Source: Rhodoferax sp. (GTDB taxonomy: Bacteria > Pseudomonadota > Gammaproteobacteria > Burkholderiales > Burkholderiaceae_C). Taken from it: a DNA stretch of 64,000 nucleotides. The stretch's first letter is position 1, and each line of letters begins with the position of its first letter. Below the pieces are notes generated by a model. The model saw only the letters and a program-made list of their open reading frames with translations, searched no databases and was not told where the DNA came from. The translations under genes and the position numbers were made by a program. The DNA is taken from assembly GCF_030653815.1 (NCBI RefSeq), contig NZ_JAURYQ010000008.1, positions 1 through 64,000 on the forward strand, in the 5' to 3' direction. Below, one piece after another: positions 33,514-43,079 of this stretch.

Positions 33514-33675
33514 GCAAGCGTCCTTTTTGAGTGCTGTTGCCAAATACCGATCTGGCGCAAGCAACACAAAATGAGCATCGATCGCTCTGGCAAGCAGCGC
33601 AGTGCCAACCGACGGGAAAACTACCCGCTGTACGCTGAAAGAATTGCAGCAATTGCAAGAACCCAGCCGATCAAG

Positions 33676-34548
33676 CTAAGACCGCTCTCTAGCACGTCGC
33701 GCGTTTGGCATCAAAAATCCGGCGAGGTCTGTCACCACCGTTTCAAGCGCTGGGATTTCGATGGCCAAATCGCGAACGAAGGCAGCCCACTGTAGCTGCT
33801 TGCCTGAGTCGAACGCAAAAGCCTGCGTCAATGCCAAGGGTGCCTCACGCGGAATGGCCGTGCCACGCCGTTCAAACGTAGCCGCGATGGCCCGAGGCAG
33901 GCGGTCATCCTCAAATTCATAGCTCCGACTCAGAATCCACACGTCATAGAAGTCCTTCATACGGCTGTTGGCCAACCCGAGCATGACCATGGCCTGAAAT
34001 TTTTCGGCAATCACCGTCTCGCGGGCATAGACGCGCAGTCTAGGCTGCGGCAGATCGAGCAGGACCGGCAGATTGACCTCATCAATGCCGGGCTCAATGG
34101 CGTCGCCAAAGCCTATGTCAATGATGACGGTAATACGCGCACCAGCGAGCCCCCCGGTGGTGCGAAGACGCAAGCCACCATACTCAAGCTCTTCGCGGAT
34201 CAACTCCACGCGCATCGCATCGATGTCGAACACCATGCCGTCGTTTACCTCAATGGCGCAGATCTCACGAAACGTGACGAGCATCGCATCCGGAGCCGAA
34301 TCGCCATAACCCAGAAAATCAACGTCGCGTGTCGGACGATGCGGATCATCGAACCACGTCGTCATCAACATCGCACCCTTGAGTACGAACCGATCGCGAT
34401 GGGGCGACAGGCTGAGCCGATGCAGAAGTCGCTCATTGGCGTAGCGAGTCAGCAAAAGGTCAAAGGACTGCCCCTTCTGGCGTGCCAGCGTCAGCAGGCG
34501 GGCGCGCACCGAGGTGCCGACGTCTCGCGGTTTCTTGGGCTCAGCCAT
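33676..34548 (-). CDS. AbiEii/AbiGii-type nucleotidyltransferase toxin
   Basis: A 290-residue protein with FVLKGAMLMTTW and RPTRDVDFLG, the nucleotidyltransferase motifs of AbiEii toxins (the KGA/TRDxDF pattern). It also has a later AEKFQAMVMLG and KDFYDVWIL. Such toxins act by modifying tRNA or other targets and are neutralised by AbiEi (type IV or similar toxin-antitoxin). The start overlaps the AbiEi stop by 8 bp. It is inserted between the trb Toprim gene and trbF. Confidence 0.9.
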   Translation of the reverse strand: MAEPKKPRDVGTSVRARLLTLARQKGQSFDLLLTRYANERLLHRLSLSPHRDRFVLKGAMLMTTWFDDPHRPTRDVDFLGYGDSAPDAMLVTFREICAIEVNDGMVFDIDAMRVELIREELEYGGLRLRTTGGLAGARITVIIDIGFGDAIEPGIDEVNLPVLLDLPQPRLRVYARETVIAEKFQAMVMLGLANSRMKDFYDVWILSRSYEFEDDRLPRAIAATFERRGTAIPREAPLALTQAFAFDSGKQLQWAAFVRDLAIEIPALETVVTDLAGFLMPNARRARERS

Positions 34549-35209
34549 GGGATGTCAACGCACTCATGTACGGCTCCATGATTTTCCAGACTTTGGCGTC
34601 AACCGCCTCTCTTGCAATTTCGGCGGGCGAAGCCTTTTTTTGTCTTAGTGCCTCGCGCAGTCCTTCCAGCGCGACGTTGATGCCGATGGTCTGCCGATAC
34701 CGAAACAAGTCTGCAATGGTTTTAGCCACGCCGAAGATCGGAACGGATACCCCGTCAATGACGTGGCTTTCAACACCATGTAGCAGGCGCGGCCCTGAAA
34801 AACGAGCGAAACGAACCGGCGGATATTTAAATGTGGGGTGCCAGTCTTTCGAACCAATGGCCATCCAGACTTTGGGTGGAATCTGGTCAGTCAAACTGTG
34901 GAACGCCAGGGACGACGTCAGGCAGATGACCCCCTTGGGAACAAGTTTGGATGCCTCGGCAAGGGTGTGATTCACATCGAGAGATGCGTCTGCAAGCTGA
35001 TACAGCCCTCGGGCAAGGCGAACGAGAACGCCCTCTCGCTCAAGGCGCGACACCGTCGCTGCAGTAATGCCCTTTGCAGTCAATTCACTCAGGCGCGACA
35101 TGCCCGTGGCCTGCAGATGGGCCACAGCACTATTTCGCTGGGATGGTTGATTCTTGGAATTCACTGATACAAAACATCGGATTTCACCTGATATTACTCT
35201 ATGATTCAT
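34541..35209 (-). CDS. AbiEi-type antitoxin, transcriptional regulator
   Basis: A 222-residue protein with an N-terminal winged helix (LSELTAKGITAATVSRLEREGVLVRLARGLYQL in part) and the C-terminal AbiEi domain (IPPKVWMAIGS, PPVRFARFSG, VFGVAKTIADLFRYR-like). AbiEi represses its own operon and antagonises the AbiEii toxin encoded next. The pair can stabilise a plasmid or abort phage infection. The start may lie at the internal ATG 36 codons in (MSRLSEL). Confidence 0.88.
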   Translation of the reverse strand: MNHRVISGEIRCFVSVNSKNQPSQRNSAVAHLQATGMSRLSELTAKGITAATVSRLEREGVLVRLARGLYQLADASLDVNHTLAEASKLVPKGVICLTSSLAFHSLTDQIPPKVWMAIGSKDWHPTFKYPPVRFARFSGPRLLHGVESHVIDGVSVPIFGVAKTIADLFRYRQTIGINVALEGLREALRQKKASPAEIAREAVDAKVWKIMEPYMSALTSHG

Positions 35210-35310
35210 ATCATTTTCAATTCACCATCACCCGATGAATGCGTTGCAAGCCACGCGGCTAGTTAACTGAATACCCATCTGGTCACTGCTCGGTCTGTTG
35301 GTGTTTGGTT

Positions 35311-36807
35311 TCACCGTTCGAATTCAGGCTCAGAAGCCTGTTGACTTTCTTTGACAGGCAAAAAAATGTCAGCCCTCGCTTTCTCCACTTCCGCAGCCGA
35401 TGCAGCGCTGGCAATGAAGTTACGCACTGCCTGGGGACCGCCCTGGCCGAGCAAGTCCCGTGCATCAGCGCCAACTTGACTGTTCGCCGGCGGCACAGCC
35501 AAAGCGAACCCTGTCACCTTGGCAGCTTCCAAAGCCCGTGGGATGGCGTTTGATTTGAGTCTTCCAGCCTCAGTCCGGCCGATGTCGTGATCTGTTGCAA
35601 TGACGACACCCGAAAACAAATCCGACATGCCCGTTTGCTTGACCCATTTTGCGACCGCCATCACATTGTTCGACGACAACGCACACAGCGTATTGCCCGC
35701 ACCACTTTGTTGAATGGCGAGTCCGGTGGCCACCCCCTCGCAGATTACCAGCGGTTTGCTTTTGTCAGCAACCGCCAGCCAAGCTTGTATTGGCGCCAGG
35801 CCATCGGCGGCCATTGTCTTCATCAATGAATCAAGCCCTGGTAAAGGCACAAAGGCGCCGACGGTGTGAGAGCCTTTTGCCATGATTTTGTCGGTGTTGA
35901 ACGCGACTTTGCGCATCAGGTGTTGCGCACCACACAGTTCCAGCGTGTCTGGCCCGCCCATCGGATCAGGACGAAACATGGGGACCAGGATCGTGCCGGC
36001 AAATCTGTGCCCTGGGGGGTACACCCGCAACTCCGTGCCATCCAGAACAGCATTGCCTTTGACAAGGTGACGATGGTCAGTTGGCGGGGTGACACCTGCC
36101 ATCCAGGACTTGCAAGTGTCTCGATTCAAATCCAGGTCAGTTGTACGCAACTCAGCAGGCGCCGGGCGCGGTGAAGCAGATGATGACGGGGGTGGCGCAA
36201 GATCACCATCCAGTCCCAAATCGCGTCCCGTGACATACATGGTTTTCTTGCCATCGCTTGTTTGCCGGCCTTCGCGCCAGGGCGCAGGAAGAGCAATATC
36301 GCCCCGGAATGAAAAAGCTGTTGCAAGACCATCTTTGGAGACAAGCAACTTGTAGACAGGTTTTTGATCCGTACCATCGCTGTAGCGCCCATGCAGCCGC
36401 GACGCAACAAACCCCGCCGATTGCAGCAGTGCATCAGCCGACCGCCACACTTGTTCTGGGTCATACCAGCGACGTTGTTCGGGTTCTGAAGAGAATTTCG
36501 GCACTTTGGTCAGCGCCGTCAGTTTGTTGCTAACCATCAATTGGTGGATGTGCGTGCCAACTGCCGGGGTTGATTTGGCTCCAAGACGGATGCCTCCAGC
36601 AGCGTGCCACGGCTCACCCGCTGCCAGTCCTTTCTCGGCGTAGCGATGCCACATTTTGAGAGAACCATCGCGCGCCACGGACAGCCGCCCGCCAGGCGTT
36701 CGACTGGTCTCGCCGGGCAAACGAAATTCAACCAAATGGTCTTTGACCTTTTGAATCTCGCAGCCACGTGCAACGAGGTAGTTCTCAATGATTTGTAGCG
36801 AGCGCAC
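35311..36807 (-). CDS. Toprim-domain primase-like plasmid protein
   Basis: A 498-residue protein. The N-terminal half resembles the DUF3854/DUF7146-type region; the C-terminal half has a Toprim fold with KPLVICEGVATGLAIQ (catalytic Glu) and GVVIATDHDIGRTEAGR (Asp pair) and a later GADARDLLGQGG. Similar proteins, related to TraC-like plasmid primases, are encoded among transfer genes. It may prime the transferred strand. No zinc finger is seen. It starts 9 bp after trbL on the same strand. Confidence 0.82.
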   Translation of the reverse strand: MRSLQIIENYLVARGCEIQKVKDHLVEFRLPGETSRTPGGRLSVARDGSLKMWHRYAEKGLAAGEPWHAAGGIRLGAKSTPAVGTHIHQLMVSNKLTALTKVPKFSSEPEQRRWYDPEQVWRSADALLQSAGFVASRLHGRYSDGTDQKPVYKLLVSKDGLATAFSFRGDIALPAPWREGRQTSDGKKTMYVTGRDLGLDGDLAPPPSSSASPRPAPAELRTTDLDLNRDTCKSWMAGVTPPTDHRHLVKGNAVLDGTELRVYPPGHRFAGTILVPMFRPDPMGGPDTLELCGAQHLMRKVAFNTDKIMAKGSHTVGAFVPLPGLDSLMKTMAADGLAPIQAWLAVADKSKPLVICEGVATGLAIQQSGAGNTLCALSSNNVMAVAKWVKQTGMSDLFSGVVIATDHDIGRTEAGRLKSNAIPRALEAAKVTGFALAVPPANSQVGADARDLLGQGGPQAVRNFIASAASAAEVEKARADIFLPVKESQQASEPEFER

Positions 36808-36816
36808 CGTGATACC

Positions 36817-38493
36817 TCAGGTATCGAGCCCCATGCGCAAGCCTGGTGCGTGACCCACATGACCATCACTCACCCAATGCGGTTTTCTTCGATCCGCAGC
36901 ATGTTGCAAACGCTTCGAAAAGCTGTTGAGTTTGTCTGCCATGCCGCCCGGATGTTGCTTGTAGTCCGCCTCAAATCGCTGTTGGAAAGACCGTGCATCG
37001 AATGAATTAGCAGACGTGCCGCCGGTTTCGTTGGTGCTTTGATTTGCGCCACCACCCGGCGTGGCAGATGGATCAAAACGCGGGTCAACAAAACCGGGCG
37101 CTTGGGTCTGGCCCAAACTTTGGCCGCTCGCATTCGTGCCACGTCGAGCCATCGGACTCTCAGACGGACCAGGCGCTGCGCTGTCAGGGCCAGAGCCTTC
37201 ACTTGGTGTGCGAGCCCTAGCAGACTGGCTAGCCGAGCTGGATGCAGTGGGTGAAACGGATGGACCCGGCAAAGCCAGGAAAGGCGCTATACCGGTGCCG
37301 CCACTGTTTGCGCTGCTGGATTTTCTGGTGTTGCTGGTATTGCTGGTATTGCTTGGACCAGCAGCAGGCTGAAATGGGTTATTGGCATTGACCGTACCAC
37401 TGATGCCACCGCCAAAGCCGACACCAGCAGAAGAGCCACCAATCGCACCCGCTGCCTTTTGCACAGGCAGCAATGCGCCCATGGCGCCACCAGCAAGCCC
37501 CAATGCCCGTGTACCGGCTGCACTTGCAGCCAGGCCCGCCGCCACCGGCGCACCGCCCACCATGCCCGCCGCCGTGCCTGCGCTTTGCAGCGACATCGCC
37601 ACCGTGCCGTTCAGCATCGACCCAGCCAGGCCGGGTGCCATGTAGCCAGTCACACCATAGAACAGCGATGCGCCACCCACACCTAAATAGTCACCAAAAC
37701 TGGGACCCTCCGGGTGCGCTGCGTAGGCAGCCGCAATGGTATCTTTCAGCGCTTGGGTGAAGCTGTCACCAAAGCCGATGATCAAGTAGATGGTGAACAG
37801 TTTGACGCCAACGGAGATCGCATAGCCAAAGTATTTTTCCGATAAATTGTGGGTCCAGCGCGAGCCGGAAAACCCCAGCATCAACGCACCCCCGCCAATG
37901 ATCAAGTACGACTCAACCAGGGTGATGAGCAGTTGAACCGCAATCAGCCCGTAGCCAAGGACAATAAAAACTGAGGCAACACCCACAATGATGGCGCTCA
38001 GCATGAATTTGCCCAGGCCTTGCCCCGAATTTGTCAAAGTGTTGATGATCATGCTGCCCGTGCTGGGCGCGGCATCATTGGAGAATTGCATCAGGCTGGC
38101 GGCCACTTGCAGCCCTTGGTCAAAAACAGCGGACGGCGACAACACGGAAGTGCCACCCACACCAGCACCGGCCGCCTTGAAGGAATTGATGATGGCGGGA
38201 ATCCACTCAGGCGCCTTGATCAGCACCATGGCAAAAAATGACAGGGACATGACCTTGAACAAGGTCCCCACCATGATTTCCGAAAGCTCTGACTTTTTGA
38301 GCGTGAGCTGAATCGCCGACCAGGCGAATTCAAGTGCAGCCAGGCCAAAGAACAAATTGGTGGCGTAACCCAAAGCAGTCGCCATCCAGCCGCCGGATGC
38401 CCCTTGAACCTGACTCACCAGCGTGTCCATCATGCCAGCGGCATTCGCCCATGGCGTGATGCCGCACAGCAGCAGAAAAATGGCGACCCGCAT
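36817..38493 (-). CDS. trbL: TrbL/VirB6 type IV secretion protein
   Basis: About 558 residues with a signal-like N-terminus, six or so membrane helices in the first 300 residues and a long Ser/Pro/Gly-rich tail. The pattern (GYATNLFFGLAALEFAWSAI, FAMVLIKAPEWIPAIINSF) is that of TrbL, the polytopic membrane core of the channel. The ATG at 38491-38493 is preferred to an upstream GTG. It follows trbJ by 14 bp. Confidence 0.85.
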   Translation of the reverse strand: MRVAIFLLLCGITPWANAAGMMDTLVSQVQGASGGWMATALGYATNLFFGLAALEFAWSAIQLTLKKSELSEIMVGTLFKVMSLSFFAMVLIKAPEWIPAIINSFKAAGAGVGGTSVLSPSAVFDQGLQVAASLMQFSNDAAPSTGSMIINTLTNSGQGLGKFMLSAIIVGVASVFIVLGYGLIAVQLLITLVESYLIIGGGALMLGFSGSRWTHNLSEKYFGYAISVGVKLFTIYLIIGFGDSFTQALKDTIAAAYAAHPEGPSFGDYLGVGGASLFYGVTGYMAPGLAGSMLNGTVAMSLQSAGTAAGMVGGAPVAAGLAASAAGTRALGLAGGAMGALLPVQKAAGAIGGSSAGVGFGGGISGTVNANNPFQPAAGPSNTSNTSNTRKSSSANSGGTGIAPFLALPGPSVSPTASSSASQSARARTPSEGSGPDSAAPGPSESPMARRGTNASGQSLGQTQAPGFVDPRFDPSATPGGGANQSTNETGGTSANSFDARSFQQRFEADYKQHPGGMADKLNSFSKRLQHAADRRKPHWVSDGHVGHAPGLRMGLDT

Positions 38494-38507
38494 CGATAGC
38501 ACTCCGC

Positions 38508-39209
38508 TCAGTATTGGCCGGAATGGTTACGAAAGAAGTTGCGGTACAAAAGCTCGTCCTGGTACTTTTCGTTTTCCTGTTTGGCGATGGCATTCAGTCG
38601 GGCCTGTTCCGCCGCAATGATGGTGCCGTGCAGTGCTTGGGTTTCATTGACCATCATGCCGGCAATTTGATTGCCAGCCTGAATTGCTTGCAACCGGCCC
38701 GCGGCAGTCTGGGATGCCAACTGAATTTGCTGCAACGCACTTTGGGTGGTCGAAAAATTGTTGGCATTCAAGCCCAATTGCTGCAACGCCGCGCCAATCT
38801 GGTTGCTCAAGCCTTTGTTCCAATTCACCAGATTTTGCTGTTGGTTCGAAAGCAAATTGCCGTTGCCGTAGGTTGTTTGCATGTCGGTGATGGAATTGAC
38901 AGTTGCATTCACAATGCCTTGCGTGTTTTGAATCGTGCTCACCAAGGAGGTCAAACGCGCCGCAATGCCGCTCCACGCCTGAATTGGAATGCCGAGCGTG
39001 TTCTGGTACATGTTCTGGTACATCTGGATTTGCTGCTGCAGCTGTTCCAGATTGCTTGAATAGACATTGACCAGCTCGGCGTTGTTCAGCCACTGGGTGG
39101 CTTCCATGGCACCCACAAAGCCGCCACCACCGGCGTGAGCGGATGGTATTGACGCAAAAGCAAAGGCAGCTGCCACTGCGGCGCTGGAAAGCAGCTTCTT
39201 GGGCTTCAT
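38508..39209 (-). CDS. trbJ: TrbJ-type conjugal transfer protein
   Basis: A 233-residue protein with a signal peptide (KKLLSSAAVAAAFAFASIPSAHA in part) and a helical, Gln-rich body (NLEQLQQQIQMYQNMYQNTL). This is the pattern of TrbJ/VirB5 proteins, minor components of the pilus. The ATG at 39207-39209 follows AAAGGAAAT. It is separated from trbE by 158 bp without an evident gene. Confidence 0.85.
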   Translation of the reverse strand: MKPKKLLSSAAVAAAFAFASIPSAHAGGGGFVGAMEATQWLNNAELVNVYSSNLEQLQQQIQMYQNMYQNTLGIPIQAWSGIAARLTSLVSTIQNTQGIVNATVNSITDMQTTYGNGNLLSNQQQNLVNWNKGLSNQIGAALQQLGLNANNFSTTQSALQQIQLASQTAAGRLQAIQAGNQIAGMMVNETQALHGTIIAAEQARLNAIAKQENEKYQDELLYRNFFRNHSGQY

Positions 39210-39367
39210 GGGGATTTCCTTTATTGAACACGGTTGCCCTATACCGGCCAGACGCAAGTTGACGCAAAAAGTGGCCCTCCCACGATCAAACAACCAGTAA
39301 AACCGTGGTGACACAGGGGAGGTCTGTGCGAGCGTCGGGCCAGATGCTCTTTGCTGACCTGTCACAG

Positions 39368-41812
39368 TCAATAGCTATCCCACAAACGAGCGGCGTCGAA
39401 CTGGCCGCGCTCCCGCAGCCAGGCAGACGGCCAGGTAAGCGCATCGAGCTTTTGCAGATGACGAATCCGCGCCAAATCCTCGCGTCCACTGGCCCCAACA
39501 AAGGCCATTTCCGGTGGCGTCAGTCCCAATTCAAAAACGCGGGAGCCGTCCGGGTGCAGGTGGTAATACTGGCGCTTAGGTATGGCATTGCTGACGATCT
39601 GGATTTGCCGACGGTTGAGTCCAATCGCTTGATACAGCCCGCACAAGGCCTCGGTTTGCGCTTGCGGGTTGGGCAACAGAATCTTTGACGGACAGGACTC
39701 GAAAATCACATCGGCAATGCCACTGCCAGATAAATCGCTCAGGGACTGGGTGGCAAAAATGACCGCCACATTCGATTTACGCAACACCTTTAGCCATTCG
39801 CGAATCTTGGCTCTGAAGGCGGGGTGCCCCAGCATGATCCAGGCCTCATCAAGCACCAACAAGGTGGGTTGACCCAGAAAACGCTGTTCAAGCCGGTGAA
39901 ACAGATAGGCAAGAACGGGCAAAACAATCTTTTCGCCGCGAGCCATCAGGTGTTCAAGCTCGAAGACCTGGAAGATGTCCGCCTGCAGTCCATCGCTTTC
40001 GGCGTCCAGCAACCGCCCCGCTGATCCGCGCAGCGAGTAATACTCCAAAGCTTCACGCAGACGGTTGTCCTGCAATGTCAGCAAAAAATTTGACAGCGTG
40101 CGTTGCTCCGCGCAGTCTGTGGAGGCCGCCAACTGGTTGACGGCGCGAAAGAGCTCTTTGCGCAGTTCTGGTGACATGGCCACACCTTGCAGTTCTGCCA
40201 GGCTTTCAAGCCATTCAGCCGCCCAGGTGCGCTCAACTTCACCGTCAATTTGCCCCAAGGGACAAAACGTGATGCTGTCTGATTCGCCGGCAATTTCGTA
40301 ATGCTGGCCACCGGCCGCAGCCACCAAGGGGAACATGGAATAGCCCTTGTCAAAGACAAAGGCTTGCGCGCCTGGATACCGAAAATGCTGCGCCACCAGC
40401 GTTGCCAACAGCGTGGACTTGCCCGATCCGGTCGGTCCAATAATGGCCGTGTGGCCTAAATCGCCAGCGTGCAAACAAACTCGATATGGCGTTGCACCAT
40501 CAGTTTTTGCCTGCAACAGCGGCGCCGAATGTTCAGGATAGAACGGACACGGGTGAGCATCCGGACCGGCCCAAATGGCCGTGAGGGGCAGTAAGTGCGC
40601 CAGGTTCAAGGTGTTGACCAGCGGGCGACGCACATTGGCATACAGATTGCCAGGCATGCTGCCCAGATAAGCTTCCACCGCATTGACCGACTCGACGCGC
40701 GCTGAGAACCCCGCATTGGCGATCATCTTGGTCACGTACTGCGCCGCATCACGCAATTGCTGCAGGTTGGCACTGGAGAGCAGGATAACGCTGGTGTAGA
40801 AGCCAAATCGCACTAAACCACTGCTCGCCTCAGCCATCGCCGCTACAGCGTCGGCAGCCATGTCGTCCGCATCCGCATTCACGTGGGTGACGCCGCCACC
40901 CTGGCTTGAGCGCATCAAGTTCATCAGTGACAGCCGCTTTTGCGCCCACTTTGAACGGTAGTTGCCAAGGGCCTTGTCCGCTTCACGCACCGGCATGAAA
41001 ATGAAACGATTTGACCAGCGGTATTCCACCGGCAAGCGTGACAAGAAGTCCAGAATGCCGGGGAAACTGGCGCCAGGAAAGCCCGTCACGGCGATGCAAA
41101 TAGCTGTTTTGTCGTCAATCCGGGGCTCGAATCCCGTCACAAAGTCGTGTTGGCCTAGTACCGCGTCAAGGTACATTGGCACCGTGCCCATGACAAAACT
41201 GGCGCGTGGTGCCAGAGCGACACAAGAAGCCAAATGCGCCAGAAGCTGACTCTCAACCGATCCGGTTTCAGTGTCGACAGTGTCCACCAGGCGACGGATT
41301 TTGAGCGTTCCTGCCAGCCGCGATTCAATTTCAGCCAGAACAGTTTTGAAGCGAGTCAAACTGCGCTCTGCCACTCCAGTCTTTTGAGCCCCGTCCACAA
41401 ACAGCATCTCGGCTTTTGCCGCAGCATCACGGTCCGGATGCCAGCACAAGACCAGCGTGTAGTCACTTTGAAAGCCAGCCCAATCGCCTTCATGGGCGAG
41501 ACGGCGGCAATCGTCCAGCAGTCGGGTGGTACGGTCCGGAAAAGCGCCGTCCAAAGGGTAACCAGGGGATTGACGGCGCACGGCATCCACATTCAGGCTC
41601 CAGCCATCATCAAGAGCCAGGGCCGCATTGATCCGAGCCGACACGGCCGCCAGTTCCTCTTTGGTGGCACTGTCCAGATCCGGGCCGCGAAATTCAAAAC
41701 CCGCCAGCAGGCCACCAGATTTTGTGAGTACCACGCCGTTGTCGATCAGCGCCGCCCAGGGCAACAGATCCGGCAGGCCTTGGGCCTGGCTGCGAAATTC
41801 TTTCAAGAGCAT
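39368..41812 (-). CDS. trbE: TrbE/VirB4 type IV secretion ATPase
   Basis: An 814-residue ATPase. The N-terminal CagE/TrbE domain is followed by Walker A GPTGSGKSTLLA (about 450) and Walker B LLVLDEAWIMLG (about 645). IFATQSLSDLSGSGI is the conserved sensor region. It powers pilus biogenesis and substrate transfer at the inner membrane. It starts 3 bp after trbD. All ATPase motifs appear intact. Confidence 0.93.
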   Translation of the reverse strand: MLLKEFRSQAQGLPDLLPWAALIDNGVVLTKSGGLLAGFEFRGPDLDSATKEELAAVSARINAALALDDGWSLNVDAVRRQSPGYPLDGAFPDRTTRLLDDCRRLAHEGDWAGFQSDYTLVLCWHPDRDAAAKAEMLFVDGAQKTGVAERSLTRFKTVLAEIESRLAGTLKIRRLVDTVDTETGSVESQLLAHLASCVALAPRASFVMGTVPMYLDAVLGQHDFVTGFEPRIDDKTAICIAVTGFPGASFPGILDFLSRLPVEYRWSNRFIFMPVREADKALGNYRSKWAQKRLSLMNLMRSSQGGGVTHVNADADDMAADAVAAMAEASSGLVRFGFYTSVILLSSANLQQLRDAAQYVTKMIANAGFSARVESVNAVEAYLGSMPGNLYANVRRPLVNTLNLAHLLPLTAIWAGPDAHPCPFYPEHSAPLLQAKTDGATPYRVCLHAGDLGHTAIIGPTGSGKSTLLATLVAQHFRYPGAQAFVFDKGYSMFPLVAAAGGQHYEIAGESDSITFCPLGQIDGEVERTWAAEWLESLAELQGVAMSPELRKELFRAVNQLAASTDCAEQRTLSNFLLTLQDNRLREALEYYSLRGSAGRLLDAESDGLQADIFQVFELEHLMARGEKIVLPVLAYLFHRLEQRFLGQPTLLVLDEAWIMLGHPAFRAKIREWLKVLRKSNVAVIFATQSLSDLSGSGIADVIFESCPSKILLPNPQAQTEALCGLYQAIGLNRRQIQIVSNAIPKRQYYHLHPDGSRVFELGLTPPEMAFVGASGREDLARIRHLQKLDALTWPSAWLRERGQFDAARLWDSY

Positions 41813-41815
41813 TTT

Positions 41816-42139
41816 TCAGCCTCCGAATTTGCGCGGCGACGCAAACGGTGTTGCGGCACTCTTGTACAGCTTGCGGTATTGCAAACTGCGAGCAAAGGTC
41901 TTGGAGAGTTGGGGGTCAAAGTTGGCCGCGCGAGTCAGCACCCATGCGCCGACGGCCCACAAAATCAGACCAAAAATGGCGGCCCAGAGTTGAAACAAGG
42001 AAACAATGAACACACCGGCCACGATGCCCAGTGCCAGGATCAGCTCTCGCTCAGCGCCCAGCAGCAGCATGGGCCTGAGCATGGATTGATGCAGCGGTAC
42101 TGAAAAGTCAGCTCCGCTATCTTTGCTTTGATCAGCCAT
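41816..42139 (-). CDS. trbD: TrbD/VirB3 type IV secretion protein
   Basis: A 107-residue membrane protein. The N-terminal VPLHQSMLRPMLLLGAERELIL is the TrbD/VirB3 signature, followed by two membrane helices and a C-terminal RSLQYRKLYKS. It associates with VirB4 in the inner membrane. It starts 26 bp after trbC. Confidence 0.88.
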   Translation of the reverse strand: MADQSKDSGADFSVPLHQSMLRPMLLLGAERELILALGIVAGVFIVSLFQLWAAIFGLILWAVGAWVLTRAANFDPQLSKTFARSLQYRKLYKSAATPFASPRKFGG

Positions 42140-42165
42140 GATTTGCGATTAGAAACGACGGACCA

Positions 42166-42507
42166 TCAGATCAAGGCGCCGCTGTTGACCAGACCGATCA
42201 TGCTCAGGAAGTTGGCGCCAAAAACGATCAGTGCCACGCCGAGCACCACGTACAGCAATTTCTTTGCAATCCCACCCAAGTCGTCACCACCAAAAATCAG
42301 CGCCGCACCTGCAGCCAGGAAGGCCACGGTCGAAATGCCGGTGGCCACTGGCCCGGTCAGGTTGTTGACCACCGTGGTGATCGGGCCGTCCCAGGGCAGG
42401 GCTGGGCCAGCGTGGGCCACCTGGGATACCAGTGCGGCCATGCCCGAGATGACTGGTGTGACCAGCTTTTTGAGTGATTTGGTAGGCTTGGTTGTTTGGA
42501 AATGCAC
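42166..42507 (-). CDS. trbC: TrbC/VirB2 pilin
   Basis: A 113-residue prepilin: a long leader, cleavage likely near SQVAHAG, then two hydrophobic helices (ISTVAFLAAGAALIFGG and LLYVVLGVALIVFGANFLS) as in VirB2/TrbC pilins. It builds the conjugative pilus. Its gene lies next to the iteron region, which separates it from trfA. Confidence 0.87.
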   Translation of the reverse strand: MHFQTTKPTKSLKKLVTPVISGMAALVSQVAHAGPALPWDGPITTVVNNLTGPVATGISTVAFLAAGAALIFGGDDLGGIAKKLLYVVLGVALIVFGANFLSMIGLVNSGALI

Positions 42508-42664
42508 GATCTACTCCAGTTGGAAAAAAGACACCGGCCTGTTTGGCTGGTGCTTGATACCGCTGGACTGCAAATGAACAAATCGACGCGTAGCGCCCCC
42601 GTGCAATACAGCTCAACTACTCGGGTCTGACGGAGTGATAGAGCAGCAGCCGGACGGCAAAAGT

Positions 42665-42880
42665 TATCCACAAAACCACGGCATAGCACATACCGGCGAA
42701 CACGGCATAGCAGATACCAGCACGGCATAGCGCATACCAAACCACGGCATAGCAGGTACCGGAGCACGGCATAGCACATACCGCGACAAAGTGAAAATTG
42801 TCAAAATCTCAAGGCAAATCAATGGCTTGGGGGTGGTGCAAAAAGCAGCTAATCTGTCTTTAATCTATCTCTAATCTGCG
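42665..42880. other. Predicted plasmid replication origin: DnaA box, five iterons, AT-rich segment
   Basis: A perfect DnaA box TTATCCACA lies at 42665-42673. Five copies of CACGGCATAGCNNNTACC start at 42678, 42702, 42722, 42744 and 42766, spaced by 20-24 bp (about two helical turns). They are followed by an AT-rich stretch (42787-42870) with three TAATCT copies. Together with trfA next door this is the standard plan of an iteron-controlled oriV. The iteron sequence differs from what I remember of the RK2 consensus. Confidence 0.85.
42678..42783. repeat. Five 18-bp iterons
   Basis: Units at 42678-42695, 42702-42719, 42722-42739, 42744-42761 and 42766-42783 share CACGGCATAGC and TACC, with 1-2 variable bases between. 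On the minus strand they read GGTA(N3)GCTATGCCGTG. These are likely TrfA binding sites. Confidence 0.9.
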
Positions 42881-42885
42881 GCGTT

Positions 42886-43065
42886 CAAAACTGCCCCTGC
42901 ATCGGGCTGACCCGGAGCGCCGTGGCACGCACACCCATCGGCTCGCCGGACACCATGATTGCCGCTCACGCCCTGAGCCAACAGGCCCTGCTGGTCACCG
43001 ACAACACCCGCGAGTTTGCCAAGTTGCCTGGCTTGCAGCCAGGCAACTGGGTCACAGTTACTTGA
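42886..43065 (+). pseudogene. VapC-type PIN toxin, C-terminal remnant
   Basis: The plus strand encodes RTPIGSPDTMIAAHALSQQA and then LLVTDNTREFAKLPGLQP, which match the last third of VapC toxins (the PIGxxDxxIAAHAL and VTDNxREF motifs) and end in a proper stop at 43065. No start codon or N-terminal PIN part, and no vapB, precedes it. It is a decayed toxin gene, converging on trfA. Confidence 0.75.
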
Positions 43066-43079
43066 TTTGACGCTCGGGC

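Noticed and set aside
42678..42783. Repeat array as a possible CRISPR
   Set aside because: Units are 18 bp with only 2-6 bp between them, no spacers and no cas genes; with the DnaA box and trfA they are iterons.
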